In this document: positions 1 to 4,809 of the stretch, piece after piece
Numbering within the stretch: position 1 is the first letter of the stretch
Layout: each line of letters opens with the position of its first letter
Assembly: GCA_027718005.1 (NCBI GenBank)
Contig: JALLOP010000089.1
Coordinates: forward strand, 1 to 5,292
Direction: 5' to 3'
DNA from: Patescibacteria group bacterium AH-259-L07
Lineage (GTDB): Bacteria; Patescibacteriota; Patescibacteriia; UBA2591; UBA6264
Length of the DNA stretch: 5,292 nt
Notes under the pieces: generated by a model
Told to the model about the DNA's origin: nothing
Databases searched by the model: none
Seen by the model: the letters and a program-made list of their open reading frames with translations, nothing else
Position numbers and translations under genes: made by a program

Positions 1-855
1 AACATAATAACTGAGGTGATAATAAGGATCGCAGCAGCAATTAAAGACTGGAGGTGCCCTTGTCCCTGACCATAAATAAAAAACAGGACAAACCGTGCGC
101 CTAAAATAAAGCCAGGGATAAAAAATATTAAAGAAAGATATACAAATGTTTTAAATGGCTTATAAATAACATATAAGCGCGCAATAGACAACGTTGTTCT
201 AAAAAGATATTGAATCATGTTTTTTGCGAGACGAGATTTTCGTGTTGGTGCATTAACGGTTATCGGGACAAAAAACAATGCGTAGATTCTTTTCTGATAA
301 TTGAATTAAACTATCTAAAACATAGCTAAACTTTGTGGTTATATGTAATTGATACAGCGCGCTTCTGCTATACGCGCGAAACCCGGAAACCGCATCAGGT
401 ATCTTATAACGCACGATCCTGCTTACCGCGCGATTACCACAATACTGAAATAATTTTTTAACTATACTGCTATGAGCAATGCGCGTTGGTCTGCGATTGC
501 CCACCACCATATCAGCCCTATTGTCCAAAATTGGCTTTATTACATCAGGAATATATTTTCCTGGATACTGATTATCACCATCAGTGTTGACCAAAATATC
601 CGCATTTGTTTTAAGTGCATATTCTGTGCCGCGCTTAAATGCGGGCCCTAAGCCCAGATTTTTTGGCTGGCGCAGAACAGTTGCGCCATAATCTTTGGCT
701 ACCTGCGCCGTATTATCATTAGAGCCATCATCAATAACCACGACTTCTATTTCTGAGATGCCATCGATCTCAGTAGGCAGCCCATCTAACACGTGGGGTA
801 ATGTTTTTTCTTCATTAAAACACGGAATTTGTAATATTAGTTTCATGTATTTCAT
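1..855 (-). CDS. DPM1-like GT2 polyprenyl-phosphate glycosyltransferase, frameshifted, 3' end outside window
   Basis: This is a GT-A fold family 2 glycosyltransferase of the dolichyl-phosphate-mannose-synthase-like group, which transfers a sugar from a nucleotide sugar to a polyprenyl phosphate at the inner membrane face. Visible motifs in order are IPCFNEE, VVVIDDGSNDNT, NLGLGPAFKRG, the metal-binding DGD in VNTDGDNQYPG, and DAVSGFRAYSR. The first frame stops at 253 after RIVFCPDNR. The family continues differently: one base removed from the T6 run at 270-275 restores VPITVNAPTRKSRLAKN followed by about 89 open codons to the window edge. That stretch includes two hydrophobic segments (FVYLSLIFFIPGFILG and LIAAAILIITSVIM), as expected for the membrane-anchored subgroup. 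The start could be the ATG at 855 or at 846; neither has a clear ribosome-binding site, and homologues favour the shorter MKLILQIPC. The frameshift may be a genuine lesion or a sequencing error. The family call is strong; the donor sugar is unknown. Confidence 0.85.
270..275 (-). other. T6 homopolymer frameshift in the DPM1-like GT2 gene
   Basis: The coding strand reads G-TTTTTT-GTCCCGATA. With six T the frame gives FCPDNR and a TAA at 255-253. With five T it gives VFVPITVN, and the frame stays open to the window edge with family-typical sequence. A one-base gain in the run is the simplest explanation. Confidence 0.75.
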
Positions 856-886
856 TTTAATCTTTTATGGTCAGTGTTGCAAAAAA

Positions 887-951
887 CTTTTATACATATT
901 TTTTAACTTCTCTCACGCATATATATCATATCACATCTCATCTAAAAACAT
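887..951 (-). pseudogene. Decayed remnant of a methyltransferase N-terminus
   Basis: On the minus strand this 65-base stretch aligns with the first 63 bases of the methyltransferase stub at 4054-3992. About 50 of 63 positions are identical by eye, with one 2-base gap. In the matching frame it reads VI-stop-YICVREVKKYV-stop, against VIQYVRVRKVKKYVPK in the better copy. Similarity fades after the AAAG at 890-887, before the SAM-binding glycine motif. The upper end overlaps the last codons of the GT-C gene (MFLDEM plus stop), which suggests the present end of that gene is borrowed from the remnant. It lies directly upstream of a GT2 gene, just as the other copy does. Confidence 0.55.
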
Positions 952-2034
952 ATATAGTTCACCTGATTTCTTCCCCGATAATAACAATCCTGCGAAAAAT
1001 ATTGAGAGCGGGACAATGGTGAGCATATTTCTCCCGATCACGGTCCCATCAAGCGCAAATTCATAAGACGGGGTAAATACATATATAATAAGATAAGCAC
1101 TGATCACACCAAAAATCATAAACAATATATACGTATATGGATACGAAAAAGCTTTGCGCGCCTTGAAAAGTAACATAATCAAAAATATGCCTGGCCATAG
1201 ATGAAATGAATTGGAAATAAATACTTGTTGGAAAAAATTAATAACAACTTCTGGGTGAAATCCCGTAAACAAAGGGCCATCCACATTACTGTAGCTGAGT
1301 CCAAAATAGAGCTTAAATACAAACCACGGGAGAAATAAAATTAAAAACGGTCCCACAAAAAATGCACATTGCTTTCCTATAGAAGTTAAGCTTCTATAAT
1401 TGGTTCTCCATACATACAAAATAAACACCATAAAAAGCACGGCTGAAAGCATAAGCCCCTCAAGTTTTATCCACGTAATAAGGCCAGCAAAAATCCCTGC
1501 CACAACTAAATCACTCTTACGCGATTGTGATACAGACATATACTTAAAAAGAAACAATGCGGCAATGCTAAAATACAATGTTAAGGGAAGATCAGCATAT
1601 GCGCTCAAACCATGGTATGAGAGCAGTGGAATTGTTGAGAGCATGGCAGTAAAGAGCAATGACCTGCTACGCGAAACAAACCATCGCAAGCTTATATACA
1701 TAAAAACAATAAGGATAACAAAATGCAGAGCAAACAACAATCCAACAAGCGCATCATCTACATTACCAAACAAATAATATATTCCTGCCATTATCATTGG
1801 TAGAAAAAATGGATAGTTTGGATGCGCACTTCCGCCGCCTAAAAACAGATCAGAGGTCTTATTAAAAAATTCATACGGCTGATAAAACAACACCTTCGCC
1901 TTCCATGCCCAATTCGAGAGCGCATCAAATTGCATCACGGGTCGAAGTGTACTTTCTAAAACCACAAATCCAATCTCAAAAATAATAATAAGGATCAAGA
2001 AAAGTTGTAAAAACAATGCAAAATATTTTCTCAT
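931..2034 (-). CDS. Polytopic GT-C-like membrane glycosyltransferase
   Basis: This 367-residue, very hydrophobic protein has roughly ten or eleven membrane segments, starting with residues 4-26 and ending near 337-353. An acidic residue in the first non-membrane loop (D37 in QFDALSNWAWKAK), the HPNYP at 71-75, ADLP at 147-150 and the basic-acidic KLEG at 190-193 resemble the layout of GT-C enzymes (GT39/GT83-like). Those enzymes use polyprenyl-phosphate sugars on the outer membrane face, and the acidic loop residue is the usual catalytic candidate. The start at 2034 lies two bases after the stop of the upstream gene, so the two are probably co-translated; no Shine-Dalgarno site is visible. 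The reading frame is intact. The acidic loop follows only one membrane helix. Related proteins I recall are often longer at the N-terminus, so this may be a short form. The last six residues may come from a methyltransferase remnant. The GT-C class is likely; the substrate is unknown. Confidence 0.7.
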   Translation of the reverse strand: MRKYFALFLQLFLILIIIFEIGFVVLESTLRPVMQFDALSNWAWKAKVLFYQPYEFFNKTSDLFLGGGSAHPNYPFFLPMIMAGIYYLFGNVDDALVGLLFALHFVILIVFMYISLRWFVSRSRSLLFTAMLSTIPLLSYHGLSAYADLPLTLYFSIAALFLFKYMSVSQSRKSDLVVAGIFAGLITWIKLEGLMLSAVLFMVFILYVWRTNYRSLTSIGKQCAFFVGPFLILFLPWFVFKLYFGLSYSNVDGPLFTGFHPEVVINFFQQVFISNSFHLWPGIFLIMLLFKARKAFSYPYTYILFMIFGVISAYLIIYVFTPSYEFALDGTVIGRNMLTIVPLSIFFAGLLLSGKKSGELYMFLDEM

Positions 2035-2036
2035 AT

Positions 2037-2661
2037 TTATCTACGCTTAAGTATGAATTTATGTAATCCAAGCTGTTGTAAGGTTTCAAAGTCAAGCACC
2101 TTATCCGGCAGAGTAACGTTAAATGCAAATACATAATCAGCTGTGCGAGAAGTGTTTGTTACACGTAGATCAGGATATAAATAATAGCGAGCAAAATTAC
2201 CAAATACAGGATCATCGGGAACAATATAGATTGACGATCCTTGAGGCACATGGCTCTTCCCTGCGTCTAAAAAATCATAAAAAATCATGCCATTTCTGGC
2301 TCAACGCGTAGCGTTTAATAACATTTGTTACGGCAATGCGCTGGCGCTCACTTATTGATTTGCCATAAAAATTATCAATATCATTTGCGAGCCAATGAAC
2401 TTGAGTTATAAACCAGGGCAGCGAAGCAATAAACCACAACACTAAAATGATCTGTGCAAAGCCCGACTTTGCACATTTTAATTGCTTTTGATTTCTCTGT
2501 TTTTGCATAAAAGCGGCCCCGATAAAAATTAAAAACACTCCCATCCCTAACAGAAAAAACAGGTAAAAATAAAAATGGCTTGGAAGGCCAAACAAAGCAA
2601 TATCAGGAATGATATTGATAAAATAATACTGCTCAATAAGTGGACGGAGGTATGATGCCAT
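2037..2661 (-). CDS. Unrecognised membrane protein with extracytoplasmic tail, split by a 10-bp duplication
   Basis: I do not recognise the family. One open frame runs from the ATG at 2661 to a TGA at 2277-2275. A second, beginning at an ATG at 2288, runs to the TAA at 2039-2037. Removing one copy of the 10-bp tandem duplication at 2269-2288 joins them without a gap as WHDFLDAGKSHVPQG, giving a 204-residue protein. It has two membrane helices, around residues 27-50 and 69-86, followed by a soluble segment of about 118 residues. The tail contains SSIYIVPDDPVFGNFARYY and ADYVFAF, which look like an alternating strand-helix domain, presumably outside the membrane. It ends two bases before the GT-C gene, so a partner or accessory role for that enzyme is a fair guess. 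A good AAGGAG site sits about 20 bases before the ATG, too far for normal use; the open frame extends upstream through it without another ATG, GTG or TTG nearby, so the true start may be lost. Confidence 0.6.
2269..2288 (-). repeat. Perfect 10-bp tandem duplication that causes a frameshift
   Basis: The coding strand carries two adjacent copies of ATGATTTTTT (2288-2279 and 2278-2269). Ten is not a multiple of three, so the duplication breaks the frame. With one copy, TGG CAT GAT TTT TTA GAC GCA reads straight through from the upstream frame to the downstream frame. The duplication also creates the TGA that ends the first frame and the ATG that opens the second. Confidence 0.9.
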
Positions 2662-2681
2662 GGCTATAAAGAAATTTATCG

Positions 2682-2687
2682 CTCCTT
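2682..2687 (-). promoter_or_regulatory. Isolated AAGGAG Shine-Dalgarno-like site
   Basis: This is the only consensus-like ribosome-binding sequence I noticed upstream of a gene here. It ends 20 bases before the ATG at 2661, and no start codon lies at the usual 5 to 9 bases. It may mark the ancestral start of the membrane protein gene, displaced or destroyed by the neighbouring repeats, or it may be chance. Confidence 0.3.
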
Positions 2688-2694
2688 TCAGTCG

Positions 2695-2722
2695 CCCTTT
2701 TTTGTCATCCCTTTTTTGTCAT
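2695..2722 (-). repeat. Perfect 14-bp tandem duplication at the GT2 gene end
   Basis: The plus strand has two adjacent copies of CCCTTTTTTGTCAT (2695-2708, 2709-2722), followed by the start of a third (CC). It overlaps the last five codons and the stop of the GT2 gene, and the left arm of the adjoining hairpin. Like the 10-bp duplication about 410 bases away, each copy contains a T6 run. Confidence 0.9.
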
Positions 2723-3923
2723 CCTGCGCTCCACGCGGGACGACAAGGGGAAGAAGCGATATTTGATTATAGTAAGAATATATTTAAATGCATGACGCCA
2801 AGTGATTTTCTTCCCTTCAACAAATGACCGCGGTTGATAATAAATAGGCAGCTCTTTAATGATATATCCAGCGCGCAAAATTTTCGCGGTTAATTCCGGC
2901 TCCATTTCAAATCCATTTAATTGTAACGGCGGAATTTTACTTAAAATCTCACGTCGAAACACTTTATAACAGGTCGCGGGGTCAGTAATGGTAGTGCGAT
3001 ATAGCAAACGAAATAAAAAATGCGATAAGCTCATTACCCGCATAATGTAATTTATGTTTTTCTGGATTATAATCACCTAAAAATCGTGAACCATACACTA
3101 CTTTAACAGGCGCGGATTTACGCGGATTGGTACGCGGATTTACGCGGATAATCTTTTGTCCTTTTAAAATTGGCTGAATAAGCTGGGGTAAATCCTGCGG
3201 ATCATATTCAAGATCGGCGTCGTGGATCGCAATAATATCACCGGTTGCTTTTTCAAATCCGCGCCTCAAAGCCGCTCCCTTGCCTTCATTTTTCTTCTTA
3301 TAGATTATTCGTATCGCGGATTTACGCTGATTGGAACGCGGATTTACGCGGATATTGCCTTTTCGAGCAGTGTCATAAACGATTCGTTTTATTTGTAGAT
3401 TACTGCTCCCAAAGTTAACTAACAAAGCCAATTTATATTTTGAACCTTTCAGATATGTCCAGATCTGTCTTTTCTCATTCTTACCCATAAATGGCAAGAC
3501 CTTTAATTCTAAAATGACTTTGCCATCAATAATAAAATCTGGTCTATAAATCCCAACATTTCTATCTCTATAAAAAACTTCTATCGATTTCTCTTTCTCA
3601 AAATTTAGACCCGAATTATTAAGTTCCTCTTCTAGCGCTTTTTGATAAACATTCTCTTTATGTCCAGATCCTAATTTATTATACACTCTAAAAACACATC
3701 CTCTTATTTTATAGGTGAGCTCCTCAAATAGTAATCCGCGTTGATCCGCGTCTTTATCCGCGTTAATCAGCGTCTTCAGTATCTCTCGCGTGCCGTCAGT
3801 GGAGCCATCATCAACAATGATAACTTCATATGGATAAGGAAAATTAACCCTGAGCACACTCTGTACTGATTGCACAATGGTATCTTTTTCATTATAAGCT
3901 GGGATAATAATAGATAAGGTCAT
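2705..3923 (-). CDS. DPM1-like GT2 glycosyltransferase carrying two in-frame insertions and one frameshift
   Basis: This cytosolic GT-A fold family 2 enzyme probably transfers a sugar to a polyprenyl phosphate. Its parts in order are IIIPAYNEKDT and VDDGSTDGT (residues 5-45), a foreign stretch at residues 51-203 (see the 3315-3773 entry), NEGKGAALRRGF (212-223), the metal-binding DAD in AIHDADLEYDP (235-237), a second foreign stretch at 259-271 and VVYGSRFLGD (275-284). Beyond a T6 run at 3020-3015 the frame changes and the protein continues with FRLLYRTTITDPATCYKVFRRE, FEMEPELTAKIL and PRSFVEGKKITWRHAFKYI. With five T the product is 405 residues; without both insertions it would be about 239, the usual size for this group. 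The last 15 residues or so come from a palindromic repeat. The ATG at 3923 overlaps the stop of the methyltransferase stub as ATGA, suggesting translational coupling. An ATG at 3076 opens the second frame but lies inside the coding region and is not a credible start. Confidence 0.85.
2716..2746. repeat. REP-like imperfect palindrome (TGTCATCCTGCG / CGCGGGACGACA)
   Basis: Thirteen-base arms flank a five-base loop (CTCCA): eleven Watson-Crick pairs, one G-T pair and one mismatch. The TGTCATCC...GGGACGACA form is typical of short dispersed palindromic repeats seen in many bacterial genomes. Here it is translated: the GT2 protein's natural end, around IIKYRF, is followed by the repeat-encoded residues FPLSSRVERRMTKKG. 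On the minus strand the hairpin is followed by A6 rather than a T-run, so it does not look like an intrinsic terminator. Confidence 0.65.
3015..3020 (-). other. T6 homopolymer frameshift in the insertion-bearing GT2 gene
   Basis: The coding strand reads GCA-TTTTTT-ATTTCG. With six T the frame gives AFFISFAISHYHY and a TGA at 2984-2982. With five T it gives AFLFRLLYRTTITDPATCYKVF, the expected continuation of the GT2 family. This is the same event type as at 270-275. Confidence 0.8.
3111..3149 (-). repeat. Solo 39-bp ATCCGCGT-type repeat array inserted in frame (R3)
   Basis: This array matches the one at 3315-3353 in 37 of 39 positions and has the same orientation. It encodes IRVNPRTNPRKSA, exactly 13 codons, between LIQPILKGQ and VKVVYGSRF of the GT2 enzyme, where the family normally has only a short loop. 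In this orientation only one of three frames lacks stop codons, and that is the frame used. No nuclease-like gene accompanies this copy. Confidence 0.85.
3315..3353 (-). repeat. Right-flank repeat array of the GxxExxY insertion (R2)
   Basis: This 39-bp array is built from ATCCGCG units and one variant, AATCAGCGT. It encodes IRVNPRSNQRKSA just after the nuclease-like domain and just before strand IRIIY of the host enzyme. It is nearly identical to the solo array R3 and inverted relative to R1: ATCCGCGTT-CC-AATCAGCGT here matches ATCCGCGTTAATCAGCGT of R1, apart from two extra bases. Confidence 0.85.
3732..3773 (-). repeat. Left-flank repeat array of the GxxExxY insertion (R1)
   Basis: The plus strand has three ATCCGCGT units spaced 10 and 12 bases apart, then the variant AATCAGCGT at the outer end. 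Translated in the host frame, it gives TLINADKDADQRGL. It is inverted relative to R2 across about 380 bases of nuclease-like coding sequence, so the two could pair as a long stem in DNA or RNA. Confidence 0.8.
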
Positions 3924-4054
3924 ATTTTATGTTTTATCATATTTAAAAAATATGCGCCCTTGCCACATCCAATATCTAAAAGCACGCCTCCCTTTGGTAC
4001 ATACTTTTTAACTTTCCTTACGCGCACATATTGTATCACATCATCTAACCACAT
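3920..4054 (-). pseudogene. N-terminal stub of a SAM-dependent methyltransferase
   Basis: The 44 codons from the ATG at 4054 to the TGA at 3922-3920 read MWLDDVIQYV, then RKVKKYVPKGG and VLLDIGCGKGAYFLNMI. The DIGCGKG segment is motif I of class I SAM-dependent methyltransferases, here at its normal place near the N-terminus. The rest of the enzyme (typically another 150-200 residues) is missing, and the GT2 start overlaps the stop as ATGA. It begins nine bases after the stop of the upstream GT2 gene. Such methyltransferases are common in polysaccharide loci. The likeliest reading is a deletion that fused the front of a methyltransferase gene to the next gene. A short expressed leader that couples translation into the GT2 gene is possible but less likely. 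Confidence 0.7.
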
Positions 4055-4063
4055 AGGGTGTTT

Positions 4064-4789
4064 TTATTTTTTAAAATGCAAAATATAAATCTTATAAGGC
4101 CAGCGGATTAAACGGAGGAACAAAGCACTCATCAAGCCATAGCGTTTTCGCCAGTAATAGCTTTGGGATGTGTAATAAAATTTTTTGCGAATTCGATTTG
4201 AAGCTAAACTTTTCCCTCCGAGATGAACAACTTTTATGTCTGGCAGAACCATTACCTTATATCCCAGTCTGCCGACACGTTGACACAGATCTTTGTCTTC
4301 AAAATACATAAAAAATCTTTCATCAAACCCATTAATTCTTTTAAAAAATGAAGAACGAATTGCCATGGCCGCGCCAGAAACCCATCCTTTACCATAGGCC
4401 CATGGCTGATCTGACCCGTCTGGCAAAATAAGTTGTGGGCTCACGATGCCAATTTTTGAATCGTGTTTAAAAATATTAATAATTCTTTGAAAAATATCTT
4501 CTTTGATTATAGTATCTGGATTTAAAAACAGTAATATCTTCCCTTTTGCAAGCTTAGCGCCCTGATTATTCGCAATAGCAAACCCTTTATTTTGACTATT
4601 CAAAATGATCTTTAATCTTAGATCTTTAGCCCTAGATCTTTTCAAAAATTCTTCCGTACTATCAGTGGAATTATTATCAACAACAATTACCTCAAGATCT
4701 GCATCATCGTTATTTTCAAAAATTGACTCCAAGCAATCTTTTAATAACTCTTTTGTATTGTAATTAACAATAATAATAGATAATCTCAT
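4064..4789 (-). CDS. GT2 rhamnosyltransferase-like glycosyltransferase, intact
   Basis: This complete 241-residue family 2 glycosyltransferase belongs to the WbbL/rhamnosyltransferase-like group, cytosolic enzymes that add a sugar to a lipid-linked or nucleotide-activated acceptor during polysaccharide assembly. It shows SIIIVNYNTKELLKDCL at the N-terminus, VIVVDNNSTDST for nucleotide binding, NKGFAIANNQGAK, the FLNPDT motif in the place of the metal-binding DxD, then WVSGAAMAIRSSFFKRINGF followed by DERFFMYFEDKDLCQRV with the catalytic acidic pair ED, and VVHLGGKS. The basic, aromatic C-terminus (RLIRWPYKIYILHFKK) may be a membrane-associated amphipathic helix. The ATG at 4789 is about 20 bases after the upstream stop, with no Shine-Dalgarno site. 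Unlike its neighbours, it carries no frameshift or insertion. Rhamnose as donor is only a family association. Confidence 0.9.
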   Translation of the reverse strand: MRLSIIIVNYNTKELLKDCLESIFENNDDADLEVIVVDNNSTDSTEEFLKRSRAKDLRLKIILNSQNKGFAIANNQGAKLAKGKILLFLNPDTIIKEDIFQRIINIFKHDSKIGIVSPQLILPDGSDQPWAYGKGWVSGAAMAIRSSFFKRINGFDERFFMYFEDKDLCQRVGRLGYKVMVLPDIKVVHLGGKSLASNRIRKKFYYTSQSYYWRKRYGLMSALFLRLIRWPYKIYILHFKK

Positions 4790-4809
4790 ATCAAAATTAA
4801 AATTATGGT

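Larger units (their letters stand above)
3315..3773 (-). mobile_element. In-frame GxxExxY / PD-(D/E)XK nuclease-like insertion bounded by inverted repeats
   Basis: Exactly 153 codons separate REILK (residue 50) from IRIIYKKKNEGKG (from residue 204) of the host GT2. The core (about residues 64-188) is a full-length GxxExxY family protein: EELTYKI, the signature G87-H-K-E90-N-V-Y93, the nuclease-type P128-D129 with E139-L-K141 in LELK, a QIWTYLK segment at 153-159, and LLVNFGSSNLQIKRIVY near the end. As I recall, this family belongs to the PD-(D/E)XK superfamily (Pfam PDDEXK_3); its biochemical role is not established. Flanks R1 and R2 are arrays of the same short repeat in opposite orientation. 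No ATG, GTG or TTG in frame precedes the domain, and there is no stop after it, so it can only be made as part of the host enzyme. Mobility is inferred from the layout and from the solo repeat nearby; no transposase is visible. Confidence 0.7.

Noticed and set aside
695..1066. Plus-strand open frame of 123 codons
   Set aside because: It is antisense to the DPM1-like GT2 and GT-C genes, whose family motifs are clear on the minus strand; its translation is low in recognisable structure.
1400..1777. Plus-strand open frame of 125 codons
   Set aside because: It lies entirely opposite the intact GT-C membrane gene and has no motif or ribosome-binding support.
15..1994. Shared AATAAGGATC-like sequence near 20 and near 1990
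   Set aside because: Both encode similar hydrophobic runs (LILII type) of membrane helices; the short match is explained by codon content.
2123..2311. Plus-strand open frame of 62 codons
   Set aside because: It is a shadow of the membrane protein gene on the other strand.
2716..2746. The hairpin as an intrinsic terminator
   Set aside because: On the transcribed strand the stem is followed by A6, not T, and the genes on either side appear co-directional and closely packed.
2275..2984. UGA recoding to explain the broken genes
   Set aside because: Reading through the TGA codons at 2275-2277 or 2982-2984 stays in the wrong frame; only indels restore the family sequence.
3111..3773. The ATCCGCGT arrays as a CRISPR array
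   Set aside because: Units are 8 to 12 bases with no unique spacers, occur in both orientations, and are translated inside a gene.
3315..3773. The insertion as an intein or intron
   Set aside because: There is no N-terminal Cys/Ser block, no C-terminal His-Asn plus nucleophile, and no homing endonuclease motif of the intein type. The insertion is fully open and in frame, so RNA splicing is not needed to explain it.
3311..3790. A target-site duplication (GATAC on both sides of the insertion)
   Set aside because: The two GATAC occurrences are not at equivalent distances from the repeat ends and the match is too short; the solo copy R3 shows nothing similar.
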